DNA of 64,000 nucleotides, taken from Culex pipiens pallens. Taxonomy: Eukaryota; Arthropoda; Insecta; Diptera; Culicidae. Both the position numbers and the translations under genes were made by a program. Below, in pieces: positions 35,004 to 45,966 of the stretch; the stretch's first letter is position 1, and every line of letters starts with the position of its first letter. The stretch is taken from contig NC_068937.1 in the NCBI RefSeq assembly GCF_016801865.2, positions 116,909,068 to 116,973,067 of the forward strand, given 5' to 3'. The notes under the pieces are model-generated. The model was given only the letters and a program-made list of their open reading frames with translations. It did not search any database and had not been told where the DNA came from.

Positions 35004-35165
35004 AATCTAAAATGAAATTGAACAACCAACTCTTTACATGATATCCAAAAGCAGGAAACAGTGCGGCAATCCATACCTCTTTTAACAAATAAGCTCCCAT
35101 ATAACACCCCGGGATTCGAACTGACGACCTTTGGATTGTGAATCCACCTGCCAACCAGTGCATTA
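35004..35165 (-). repeat. tRNA-like repeat fragment
   Basis: On the minus strand, CACTGGTTGGCAGGTGGATT, CACAATCCAAAGGTCGTC and GTTCGAATCCCGG resemble A-box, anticodon-stem and B-box parts of a tRNA. The acceptor stem does not close. The same core occurs at 63.31-63.39 kb, so this is probably a SINE family. Confidence 0.5.
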
Positions 35166-35328
35166 TTGAAATTCTAGTACTTGAAATTGTAGTACTTTCC
35201 GATTGACTAAACTTAACTAATTAATCCGTTTGTCCCGTATACAAAAAATAGGTGCTGAGATAACGTAGTGAGAAGCCCCAAAACTGTTTCACCATTTTTC
35301 TCATTCCAAATCATTTTTTTTTTATATA

Positions 35329-35565
35329 AAATTTGGTAGAATTTAGTCACAAAAGTCAACTGGTTACCACAAGAAGGGAAATCTCTTACACAAAATCCCA
35401 TCACATTGATGAAAGATCGTTAATTTTCAAAGAAGGGAAAACCTCAAGAAAGTACACATTATACTTTGATCTTATGAAAGCTTTTTATTTTCTAGAGGTT
35501 TTCCTTTCTTTGAAAATAATCATTCTGCTTTATAGTCAAATTTGGTAGAATTTAGTCACAAAAGT
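35329..35565 (-). repeat. 28-bp direct repeats bracketing a 181-bp palindromic insert
   Basis: The same 28 bases (beginning AAATTTGGTAGAATTTAG) occur at 35329-35356 and 35538-35565. The insert contains inverted arms ATTTTCAAAGAAGGGAAAACC and GGTTTTCCTTTCTTTGAAAAT. This looks like a MITE-type insertion into a SINE tail, or a tail duplication. Confidence 0.65.
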
Positions 35566-35645
35566 TGCAACCGACGGGATTCAAACCCAGCACCAACAGT
35601 ACGGACTGGCGCATTAGCCCACTCGGCCATCAGACCGATGAAGAA
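35566..35645 (-). mobile_element. tRNA-Ser/Leu-like SINE head
   Basis: On the minus strand, TCATCGGTCTGATGGCCGAG, TGGGCTAATGCGCCAGTC and GCTGGGTTTGAATCCCGTCG read as an A box, an anticodon arm and a B box of a class II tRNA-like head. They are followed by the AAATTC-containing body described for 35329-35565. The acceptor stem is imperfect, so a SINE is more likely than a tRNA gene. Confidence 0.6.
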
Positions 35646-37440
35646 TTGAAAGGTTAAACACATATATGAGCAATTCTCTACCAAAACCGGAAATGGATTT
35701 TATTTGTATTTTTTGATTTGGCTCAAACTTTGTGGGGGCCTTCCCTATGACCAAATATGCTATTTTGTGTCATTGGTTCACCCATACAAGTCTCCATACA
35801 ATTTTGGCAGCTGTCCATACAAAAATGGTATGTAAATATTCAAACAGCTGTAACTTTTGAGTGAATTTTCTGATCAATTTGGTGTCTTCGGCAAAGTTGT
35901 AGGTATTGTTGAGGACTTTTGAGAAAAAATAGATACACGGAAAAAAAATTATTTTTTTTGTTATTTTTTGATTTTCGAGATTTTTTATATGTTTTAGGGG
36001 ACAAAAATCCGCAACTTTTGAGCAATCAAGACTAGCATTTTAAATGGGCGTAATATTCAATATTTGGCCCTTTTAAAATGTTAGTCTTAATTCAAAAAAT
36101 TTCAAAATATTTTTTTTCGAAAAGATCGCAAAATTTCACGGATGTTTCATATATTACAGGGTGGCCACCAGTTTTGGATTTTCAATTTCCCGGTTTTTTC
36201 CCGGTTTTCTCCCGAGGCCTGATGGAACTCTTCCGTATAGTTTTAAATCAAATTACAATGTTTTTTTTATAGACTGACGTTAGCATCAAAATACTTTTTG
36301 AACGCGTACACAACGTATACATTTGGTTCAATATTTTTATTTCTCAAGAAAGCTTTCAAATTGAGTACAAGAAGTAAGAAGCCGTTTTTAACAGTTTTTA
36401 GTCCAAATCCTTAATTTCCATAATGTTTGTGATTTTTCATCTCCATGCTCCACCATTTTTCTTAACTTAAAATCAATAGAAAATAGTTTTGTATTAAATT
36501 TAAGAATTACATAAATTATTACTGGAAAGCAGTAAATAGCATTTACAATGTTGGGTATGAGAGTGGGTAGAAAAAGTTTGCAAAAGACAACAACATTTAT
36601 GCAAATAATCTTCAGTTTTCTTTTTAAAATGCTTTGTAAATTCAAGAAGAACATTCTTCCACAGAAAATGTGCCATATATTTAAACAATCGGTAACTTAA
36701 AAATTTTTTGCTGATCGATTTAGTATCTTTGGCAAGGATTTAGGAATTGATGAGATGATTTCTAGAAAAATGTAACTTTCCAAAGAAAACCTCTCTGACT
36801 TGGCCTGTACTTCAACCCCTCATCGCGACTTTTAGATCGCGCATATATAAACATAATTCTCGATACATCCTTTGTATGAGCCGTGCCGAATTTATTGCAA
36901 AAAAAGAAAAAAAAAAATAACATGTTTGGATGTTTTTAATTTTTTGAGTACCATAGAATTTGAAAAAATCAATTGACCGTGCTGAGATTTTCTGAACAAC
37001 AGAACTGAAACAGTCAAAAATCAGTTAATCTTTTTTTTACGGAATTTTTAGATGAGAATTAAATAAGTTGAACTCTAAAAATATTGTAATTTTAAAATAT
37101 CTGAAAATTTTATTTAAAATTTAAATTACAACTTTAAAATAAATTTTAAAACAAAGATATTTTTTCAAATGTTATGAATTTGAACACAATTTGATAGGCA
37201 TTTAACTGTTGAAAGGTTCGCAAACAACGATATAAAAATAACTTAAATACCAAATATTTCCGGCATTTTAAAATTATACAAAAATACGTAAATCTGATTT
37301 AAAAAACACAAGCACAAAGTTTCAAAGCAATTTGTCTTTAATAATTGGTTTGACTGAGAAAGCCAAAAATTATCTTATAAAATACTACTGAAAACAGATT
37401 TTTGAAATTCCACCAAATGTTTTACAGTGAAAATTGTAAA

Positions 37441-39810
37441 CAGTCCGTCTCGATTATCCGAGGGTTTGAACAATAAAAACCAATACGTATTTTTTAATTT
37501 TTTTTTACTTCAAATTCGAGTTCAGCTACTTAATTTTAGTCACTGTTGAGTGGTTGATTGCCTATTAAAGGAGAATGGGCAAATTTGTATGGGAGCTGGT
37601 GCAAGGATGTACACGAACGGGACCAACTTTTTTCGAAAGATCTCGCCGAGACACGAAAAAAAAGTCTTCTGGACCAACTCTCTAAACCCCGGGGTTCAAA
37701 AGTTACATGCTGTTGAAGTTTGAGCATTTTGAGTAAAAATGTACAAAAAATCGTATTTTTGCTTTTTCTAAAATCATTTATAAAATCTCTGTTTCATCAT
37801 GGATTTCGATTTTCTTGACTTCATTCGACGCGTATCAGCAAAAACTATAAATTCTGATATGTCTTAGCATGATTGAAACATGATTTCTCTTGTTTTTATG
37901 CGTTTGAACCGTTTTTGCAAGAGTCATCCCATAGAAACAAGTCGAAACTTCAAGGTTTTGAAACCGGATCCGACCCAAACTGCTTCAGTGAGTATGGAAG
38001 GCTTCAGTGCAATGTTGTAACAACTTATTGGGATGGTCTGAGTCATCCGAGAACTCCTTGGAGTTAAGACCGGTGAGTCTACCGCCGTAACAAGCAAGAT
38101 GTCGGCGGTTTTTGACCACTGATCATACCCGCATGGCTTCAGTGAGTATGGTAGACTACGATGCTGATGTGTTGGAGTGTCCTGGGTTCTCCTAGGACTC
38201 CCTGGAGTTAAGATCTGTGGGTCTACTACCGTAACAAGCAAAATGTCGACCGGTTTTGACAACGGAACATACCCGCATAGCTTCAGTGAGTGTGGTAGAC
38301 TACTTTGCTAATGTGTTAGGATGTCCTGGGTCATCCAAGGACTTCCTGGAGTTAAGATATTTGGGTCACTGTAACAAGAAAAAGGTCATAACTCCAGGGA
38401 ATCCAAGGATGATCAAAGACATCCCAACACATTAATAAAGCAGTCTACCATATTGACTTAAGCTATCCGGGTATGTTCCGGGGTCAAAAACCATCGACCT
38501 CTTGCTTGTTACGGCTGTAGCTCCACAGCTCATAACTCCAGGGAGTCCTTGGATGACCCAGGACATCCTAACACATTAGCAAAGTAGTCTACCACACTCA
38601 CTGAAGCTATGCGGGTATGTTCCGTTGTCAAAACCGGTCGACATTTTGCTTGTTACGGTAGTAGACCCACAGATCTTAACTCCAGGGAGTCCTAGGAGAA
38701 CCCAGGACACTCCAACACATCAGCATCGTAGTCTACCATACTCACTGAAGCCATGCGGGTATGATCAGTGGTCAAAAACCGCCGACATCTTGCTTGTTAC
38801 GGCGGTAGACTCACCGGTCTTAACTCCAAGGAGTTCTCGGATGACTCAGACCATCCCAATAAGTTGTTACAACATTGCACTGAAGCCTTCCATACTCACT
38901 GAAGCAGTTTGGGTCGGATCCGGTTTCAAAACCTTGAAGTTTCGACTTGTTTCTATGGGATGACTCTTGCAAAAACGGTTCAAACGCATAAAAACAAGAG
39001 AAATCATGTTTCAATCATGCTAAGACATATCAGAATTTATAGTTTTTGCTGATACGCGTCGAATGAAGTCAAGAAAATCGAAATCCATAATGAAACAGAG
39101 ATTTTATAAATGATTTTAGAAAAAGCAAAAATACGATTTTTTGTACATTTTTACTCAAAATTCTCAAACTTCAACAGCATGTAACTTTTGAACCCCGGGG
39201 TTTAGAGAGTTGGTCCAGAAGACTTTTTTTCATGTCTCGGCGAGATCTTTCGAAAAAAGTTGGTCCCGTTCGTGTACATCCTTGGACCAAATTCGCCCAT
39301 TCTCCTTTGAAAATGCATTTTTTTTTTCAATATTTCCTTTTAGCCATTTTGGCCGCCATCTTTGATTTCATTATTCTAAATCATTTCAAAATAGTTTATG
39401 CTGGTACACATTTTATTTAAAGTTTTTGTCTCCCCCCTTCAAAATTGGTCCGAAAAATCAAGGGGCAATTTTTTTTTAACTTCAAAATTATAATGAAAAA
39501 TCAAGTGGAATCAACTGAAATCAATTTTAAATTCATTCACCTGCGCTCAGAATCATTTTTAGCATGTTTGGGTTGATTTAAAAATCATTTGAATTTTTGA
39601 AAATTTTCGATGTTTATTTTTTTTTTCGCTTATATTTTTGTTTTTGTCAAATTTTGCATTATTTGAAAACTAATGATTGCAAAACAACTAAACTAGTGTA
39701 CAAAAATAACACTTTTTCTATTCAAATGTTGTAACTGTGGCTTTTTATTTCAATTTTTATATTTAATTTTTTTTCCGAGGGCTTCGGATAATCGAGTCTG
39801 AACTGTATTC
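37441..39810. mobile_element. R2 MITE split by a large palindrome
   Basis: The left end is CAGTCCGTCTCGATTATCCG (37441) and the right end TTCGGATAATCGAGTCTGAAC (about 39782-39802). Interior sequence breaks off at GCCTATT (37566) and resumes at GAAAATGCATTTTTT (39309), exactly where the intact copy at 59.25 kb reads continuously. Confidence 0.78.
37567..39308. mobile_element. 1.74-kb near-perfect palindrome (foldback element) with ~145-bp tandem units
   Basis: Termini AAAGGAGAATGGGC and GCCCATTCTCCTTT frame arms of about 0.85 kb centred near 38440. The arms match almost base for base, so a 112-residue minus-strand ORF at 37924-38262 recurs identically on plus at 38625-38963. The inner part is an array of ~144-154-bp units (GCTTCAGTGAGTATGG at 37982, 38136 and 38280, with inverted partners on the other arm). 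The ~150-bp centre is less symmetric. The ORFs are a consequence of symmetry, not evidence of a protein. Confidence 0.9.
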
Positions 39811-41837
39811 TTATTTTTAACGGCGCACATCAAGCTAAGCTTTTTGCACCACGATTTTCGATACGCAAATTTTAGTATCTTCAAAATTATGGGAACTATC
39901 GGTTATTTATTCCCAAAACTTACTGTCCACAAAAAAAATAAAGCAGATTTTGCCTCTTTTAACAATCATATTGTTGAAGGGTTAAATCGGTAAGTTTGAC
40001 AATTTTGGAATAAAAATACAACAACTTCCTTAGCTCCTGTGCACCCTCAAGTTGATATTGAAATACATAATAAAACAAAAATAAATTGCTTATTGTGCTT
40101 ATGAAATTCAATACTTATTGAAATAAAACTTCAAAAATCATAGCGCTGAGTATTTTTTTTATTGAACCGCGAACTTGATCGGAAAAATTGCAGCTTAGGC
40201 TGGTACAAATATTTTTAAAAGTTTTTGTCACCCCCCCTTCAAAATTGGCCCGAAAAATCAGGGGGCAATAGAAATATTTTTATAATAAACTTCAAAATTT
40301 CAATGAAAATTCAAGTGCAAACAGCTGATATCAAATTAAAATACATTCTTCTGCGTTTAAAATCATTTTTAGCATGTTTGGGTTTATTAAAAAATCTTAA
40401 GATTTTTTGAAAATTTTCGACGCAAAATCTTTTTTTTCGATACAATTTTTGTTTTTGTCAGATCTTAGATTTTTTTGAAAACTAATGATTGTAAAACAAC
40501 TGAACTAGTGTAAAATGCATTTTAAAACACTTTTTTTCATTTAAATGTGAAGACTATGGCTTGTTATTTAAATTTTTATATTTTTTTATTTTTTTGCCCC
40601 CCCCCCCTTGACCTCGGCCAGGGCCGAGGGACAAAAACTTTTTTAAATATTTGCATCGGCCTTATCAAACATTTGTTTTTTAAACCGGGTCCGGTGGTGC
40701 AGGTAGTGGTAATCGTAGTTGCTTCTCCCCCCTCGCCAAAGAATTATATCAAGGAATACTCAACAGAAAAAAAAACAATCAAATCCTAGTAGCTTGAGTC
40801 TATTACACAAATTCAAACATTATTTTCCCGAATTATTCATTTAGAATAACTAGGAAAATATTGTAATAGAGAAAAGTATACGTTGAAGTCGAATTTTAAC
40901 TAAACTTAAAATATTTTCCCGGTTTTTCAGTCGAATTCCCGAGTTTTTCCCGGTTTTCTCCCGGTGGAATGAATTCCCGGGTTTTTCCCGGTTTTCCCGG
41001 TTTTTTCCCGAGGTGGCCACCCTGATATATTAACATTGAAAATCGGACCATTATTTGCTGAGATATCGTCATTAGAAAAAGGTGGGTTTTTTTGGTGAGA
41101 TTTAGAAAACTTCAATTTTCGTGTTTCTTTTTCTTAAAGCGGCTCTATCTCAGCAACCCGAGGTCCAATCTTCAATGTCTCTTAGACAATTTTATAGCAA
41201 ATTTTCTGAACTTTTCAAAAAAGATATTTTTAGAAATGGTCACTCGTGGTCACTATTATTAAAAATCGAAAAACAGCAAATATTTCGCTAAAATCAAACT
41301 TTCGTTGGCTATATCTTGAAAACGGAGCCCTTTATCAAAAAATCTGTAAAGTACTTTTCGATTGCAAATTCAATTTTGGATTAAAAAATAATGTCAAAAT
41401 TGTTTTTGCATAAAACTTCGATTTTTTCCAAAAATCACTATTTTTTCAAAAATTCATAACTCGGCGGCAGATTTTTTGACCATGTTTCTCTATGGCTCAA
41501 AAGTTGCGGATTTTTGTCCCCTAAAACATATAAAAAAATCTCGAAAATAAAAAAATACGTATTTTGGGAAATTGAGTTTTAGTAAAAAAAATGTTGATAC
41601 AAAAATCTGCAATTTTTTTTTCGTGTGCCTATTTTTTTCTCAAAAGTCCTCAATAATACCTACAACTTTGCCGAAGACATCAAATTGATCAGAAAATTCA
41701 CTCAAAAGTTACAGCTGTTTGAATATTTACATACCATTTTTGTATGAACAGCAGCCAAAATTGTATGGAGACTTGTATGGGTGAACCAATGACGCAAAAT
41801 AGCTTATTTGGTCATAGGGAAGGCCCCCACAAAGTTT

Positions 41838-42924
41838 TTTTTTTTTTTTTTTTTGGGAGGGTGATCCAGCCGCACATCGTTGATGTTGAAACCTCTAAAC
41901 TGGGCCCTCGTCCTGTCACGTCCGTCAGTAGTCTTGTCGTACATTACAACTAGAACCAGATCTGCCAATGAATTAGTACACTTCGACCAAATAAACACTG
42001 ACGCTGTATGGATCTGACTCTAGAATAAATGCACAGTTGTGTGTTATTCATAAGTCCAAAATGTTCAATAATTCATATAAGTCCAAATATTCATTTGCGG
42101 ATAACTACCTAACTTGAATTGAATACAAGATTTAAAGCAACCTATCCGAAAGCTACTCTTATCTCAAATCCCCGACATTTTAATTATTAACCAAAAAAAA
42201 ACGATTCTTTTAAAACTTGTCTGGCTTCTTTAAAAAAAAAAAAAAAAAAAAAAAACAAAAACAAATTAACAGTTGATATTTTACAAGTCGTGAATTGAAA
42301 AAGAGACGACCATTTGTTCGTCAGAATTCCAGTAGATCCTCGATTCGCAACAATGGTCGATACAATCATAATCCGACAACCGTTAGTTCAACAGATCAAC
42401 GAATTTAGTCCGATATCATTGCACTATTGATTGATCGAGACTCTATGGAAATTTTGACAAATCAGAATGGTTTTTATGCTACTTGAATGAAGATCACCGA
42501 TTCTGATAGAATTACTAAATTCACTGTTACTAATTTTGTCCCTAAATAACTAAATTCAAAGTATAAAAAGTTGATATTTATAGTTAAAATCCTAAATTCT
42601 ACAAACACTATTTTTTTAAACCCGCATCCTAACCTGACACCCACATTAAGATAGGGAAAAATCACATATGTAGCGGTTCATTTACAAATGTGATATTTCC
42701 ACTATCAGAGAACCTCCTTGTCTCGATGACAGCTTACCGGCCATCGATTAAGCCCTGAGACTACGCCAAAGTGGGTTCTCGCAGCATGAAGTGGTGTCCA
42801 TGTGTAAAAATGGAAGCTTCAGCAATATACTGAACACTTCGATTTTAATTCCACATCGAATCAAATCATACTCTTTGCCAAACAAGCATCAAACCTATGA
42901 CACTCATTATGACAAAGCCCAGGG
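41838..42924 (-). mobile_element. Retro-insertion with 37-bp target duplication and poly(A)
   Basis: An identical 37-bp target sequence lies at 41801-41837 and 42925-42961, inside the R4 arm. The insert's minus-strand 3' end is a run of ~17 A (T on plus, 41838-41854) preceded by GATGTGCGGCTGGATCACCC. No coding region is evident, so it is a 5'-truncated LINE or other polyadenylated RNA copy. A second A-run on plus at 42232-42254 marks an older insertion inside it. Confidence 0.85.
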
Positions 42925-43035
42925 AGCTTATTTGGTCATAGGGAAGGCCCCCACAAAGTTTGAGTCAAATAAAAAAATACAAAAAATAAAAATGATCGAA
43001 ATCGGCCGATTTCGTAGAGAGTTGCTCATATAAGC

Positions 43036-44220
43036 TTGACATTTCGGACAAGTAGGTTTCCCATACATATTTCGGGGTGTAATATTACATATAATTTCAT
43101 AAAATAATGCAACATTTTCATTACACCCAGGCCTTTTACACGCAGCCGGATTACTACTTTTTTTGCTGTGTATTGTTTGTGTCCGAACATTTCGCTTTCT
43201 TTTTTTATCATTCATATATTTATCATTCATATTGTTGTCAAAATATCGAGTTCCTTAAATGTGACTAGGTCAAATCTAAATAATTCTTAACCACAAGTAA
43301 GCGAGTAGGCAAGATTCCATTCATTGTCAAATCAGGTAACATAAAAAACTCATTTTTCCGGGAAATGTCAATTCCGGGAAACGTCCATTCCGGGAAATTT
43401 CATTCCGGATAACGTCCATTCCGGAAAACGTCCATTCCGGGAAATGGAATTCCGGAAATTGTCATAGAATCTGATTTTGGGTCGAATCATCATCTTCTAT
43501 GATGAATCCTGATCAAAACCAATCCTGCTAACACATTTTCAGGTTCCTGGCGCTCGTGGGGTGTAATCATAGGGCAAACCAGCTGCCCTAGTAGCAACCT
43601 CCCTTAAAATCGAGATCTACAAGCTGACATGGCGGGCGCCGTTGGTGGCCAATGACTGTTACCTAATCGCGACTGATCTAGTTTTAGCAATCATGGTGTT
43701 TTATTTTTTCGGCGCATTGCTGTTGATAAAGGAAACATCACTAGATCGTCGAAGCCTATGATCAGTAGTGCATTTCCCTGAGTTGATAATCATATTTAGC
43801 ATGTTTTGGATCGTTTAAAAATGTGTTGCACGTTTGTTATATTCCGATGTACAGTACCGCAACATTTTTTTTTCGCCAATGATTGCACATCTGGATTGGT
43901 GTAAAGAACACCCAGATGTTGAAACCATGGCAAGCCCCCCCCCCCCCCCCTCTCTGACTTTGATTAGAGTCGAGGGACATAAACTTCAAAAAATATTTGC
44001 AACGGCCTAATTGTGGTCGAATCGAACCAAATCGTAAATATTGCGAAAACAAACTCAGAAAATGCGAATTTCAGGTACAGTGAAGGTAGATAAACGAATC
44101 AGTCTCTACTTTATATCTAAAAAAAATAAAAAATAACGGACTAATGCCAAATTCCGTTAGAACGCCAGGACAAGGCAGAAAACACAGAAAATATTTAATA
44201 ACCCCACAATATTTACTAAT
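43036..44220. repeat. Repeat mosaic upstream of the candidate RAD21 promoter
   Basis: About 43355-43465 is a ~16-bp tandem array of CCGGGAAACGTCCATT-type units. About 43600-43770 is the second copy of the GATCTACAA/GCTGACATGGCGGGCG repeat. About 43780-44010 matches R4 interior sequence with a 14-base C run at about 43936-43950. The remainder is unassigned. Confidence 0.6.
43355..43465 (+). repeat. Tandem array, ~16-bp CCGGGAAACGTCCATT unit
   Basis: About six units of 15-16 bp with single-base variants (CCGGGAAATTTCATT, CCGGATAACGTCCATT, CCGGAAAACGTCCATT). There are no spacers, so this is a simple minisatellite. Confidence 0.85.
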
Positions 44221-44239
44221 TTTGTTTTGTTTTGATCAT

Positions 44240-44920
44240 CACTAGCTTTCCACTATTTTGAGCATCTCTTTCGTTCTCTCCATCATTCCTCTCTCAAAAC
44301 ACACGCGCACGCAAACACACACACTCTCACACATCCGTCAACCGCCGCTCTCTCTCGCTCTTCTCCCGTTTATTCGTGAAAAAAAGTCAGGGGCGAGACA
44401 GCGGAAACCTTTTCAATGACGCCAACGGGACAGAATCTTTCCCACCCGGAATTACCTGCTTTTCTCGCTTCCGTTTGCACCGAATCACTGTATCCCGGCT
44501 CGATCCGCACCCAATTCACACTTTCCCCCGGGGTCCGTATCCGATTTCGATTGTTTTTAGCACTTTTCCTCCGAAAGTAGGACGCTTGGCGCCCGACCGT
44601 ATCGAAACACAATTTTTGCCATTTTAGGCACACAAAACCAAACGAAAACTATTTCCACCGGTGCAGCATGCAATTGTACAACGATTCACACTGTTTTCAC
44701 ACTAAACGGCGCGATTTTAACTGGAAATTTGATGCAATTTGTACGCGTCTGTCGCGCGCTCATCCGAAAACACTTCAATTTTTTCCTCTACTGGCTGAGG
44801 AGCTCTCTCTCTCTCGCTGCCTTTCACCGAACGTCCAAGATGGCGGCGGCGGCGCTGACGGATTCTCTCCCGGTTTTGATGCGGTATTTTTCTAAAGATC
44901 CTACCTCGCAAAGAGTGGTT
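44240..44920 (-). promoter_or_regulatory. Candidate RAD21 promoter and 5' non-coding exon
   Basis: This block is GC-richer and free of the local repeats. On the minus strand a good donor, AAAAGCAG|GTAATT, ends a possible exon at 44456, which could splice to the acceptor at 34712-34714. A YY1-like AAGATGGCGGC lies at 44838-44848 (plus). No coding frame is required. The assignment to RAD21 is inference from strand, position and the missing 5' exon. Confidence 0.4.
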
Positions 44921-44945
44921 GACGTCGTTGGAGTATTTTTTTTTT

Positions 44946-45083
44946 ATAGGAAAATCAAATCAATTTTTTTACCAAAAAAAAAATCTAATTATTTTTACAA
45001 TAACAGCTTGAACTATTAACTTTTATTAATAGTTAGGTGTTGTTGTAAAAATAATTAGTAGATATTTTTTTGGGTAGAAAAAT
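44946..45083. mobile_element. Palindromic MITE
   Basis: TTACCAAAAAAAAAATCTAA followed by TTATTTTTACAATAACA is complementary to TGTTGTTGTAAAAATAATTA and TTTTTTTGGGTA, around a centre near 45018. There is no ORF. Confidence 0.65.
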
Positions 45084-45750
45084 AGAAGTGACAGTTCGTC
45101 ACTTTTTAGTTTGACTTTGATCAACCAACGGGGTACAAATTAAAAAATTGTCAAACGAAAAGGGACCAACCACCGGAGGTTGAGTGTATATCAAAATTTT
45201 AACATAATTTTCTTTGCATAATTTAATTTATTATTTTTTAAAATGTTCTAAACTTTGTTAACCACAGTTTTAATCTCGGTTTTAATAGAAAACTGGGTTG
45301 ACAACAAGGTTGACAAGCTTTAAAAAAACATTTCGTAGAAATAAAACACACACACAAAAATACTCTAACACTAAAAATATTGTATTTTTATGCTAGAATT
45401 GTATAGCAAAAGTAAGCAAAAGCCTAGGAAAAACAAGCTGTAATAAAGGCTCGAATAAAGGTATACTTATAGTGACCAATAATTTCGCAAGCTGCTTTTT
45501 GTTCAGAGTTTAAATGTTGCACTTTTTTGTTCGTTAAAAAGTTTGAACTTTTTATTATAACTCTTGTTTAATCATCTTTGATAAACGTTTAGAGTAACAA
45601 ATTACATGTTCAAAATGTAAACAAACAACAAAGTATTCTAAAAAGTGTCTTCTACGTAAAGTATTTAAATCAGTGAGGAGGGGCCGCCCAAAATTATAAG
45701 AGCGATCCCACGAGCATAGCATACCCGTTCCGCATCGATCTGACATATAT
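45084..45750. other. Intergenic, one repeat segment
   Basis: About 45088-45190 is shared with 32.01-32.11 kb (GTGACAGTTCGTC, GTTTGACTTTGA, GGTTGAGTGTAT). The rest holds nothing recognisable. Confidence 0.45.
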
Positions 45751-45953
45751 AACTAAAGGTAAGAACAAGATTGTCCGTCAGACCTGGACGCAAACGCAAA
45801 ATTTTGCGCCTGTCACCAAAGCCTGCCAGTCATCGACCATTGAACAAAGCAACCCCTGTAGATTGTTCGACTGAAAGTTGTTGGAAAAATCGAACTGGCA
45901 CAGCTTTCTGCGTTCACCACTGCGTCGAACGGACAATCTTATTCTTAGCTTAA
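45751..45953. mobile_element. ~200-bp MITE (TAAGATTGTCCGT-type TIR)
   Basis: The left end TAAGAACAAGATTGTCCGT and the complement of the right end, TAAGAATAAGATTGTCCGT, differ at one base. The outer AACTAA/TTAAC bases also pair loosely. Confidence 0.75.
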
Positions 45954-45966
45954 CATCTGGACCAAA

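Larger units (their letters stand above)
36157..41024. mobile_element. hAT-like element (CAGGGTGGCCACC TIR), itself interrupted
   Basis: It has a 13-bp perfect TIR, CAGGGTGGCCACC, and an exact 8-bp target duplication ATATATTA at 36149-36156 and 41025-41032. TTCCCGG/TTTTCCCGG units cluster inside both ends (36190-36215 and 40915-41012). It encloses an R2 MITE with a palindrome. The segments at 39420-39775 and 40216-40600 (CCCCCCTTCAAAATTGG...) are copies of R4 interior sequence. No transposase is seen. Confidence 0.88.
35667..43035. mobile_element. R4 long-TIR element, split by nested insertions
   Basis: The left terminus (TGAGCAATTCTCTACC, 35667) and right terminus (GTAGAGAGTTGCTCA, ending about 43031) are inverted arms of about 370 bp. 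Shared blocks include GTGGGGGCCTTCCCTATGAC, GGTATGTAAATATTCAAACA and GGGGACAAAAATCCGCAAC. Without insertions the element is about 1.36 kb, like the 22.5-kb copy. A hAT-like element splits it at 36157-41024, and a retro-insertion splits the right arm at 41838-42924. Confidence 0.82.

Noticed and set aside
35095..35165. Functional tRNA gene on minus
   Set aside because: The acceptor and D stems do not close, and the same core recurs at 63.3 kb, so it is a repeat.
37873..39014. Paired identical ORFs (112 and 64 codons) on both strands
   Set aside because: Their duplication follows from the palindrome. The translation shows no domain and the ORFs do not extend across units.
41855..41900. The GGCTGGATCACCC-like motif near the insert end as an rRNA 3' end
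   Set aside because: Only a short resemblance. Surrounding sequence is not rRNA, and it precedes a poly(A) tail of a retro-insertion.
43355..43465. CRISPR-like array of CCGGGAAACGTCCATT units
   Set aside because: The units are contiguous with no spacers, and the genome is eukaryotic, so it is a minisatellite.
44840..45019. Plus-strand ORF starting ATGGCGGCGGCGGCG as a gene start
   Set aside because: It runs into AT-rich palindromic MITE sequence without a convincing donor. The ATGGCGG is better read as a YY1-like promoter motif.
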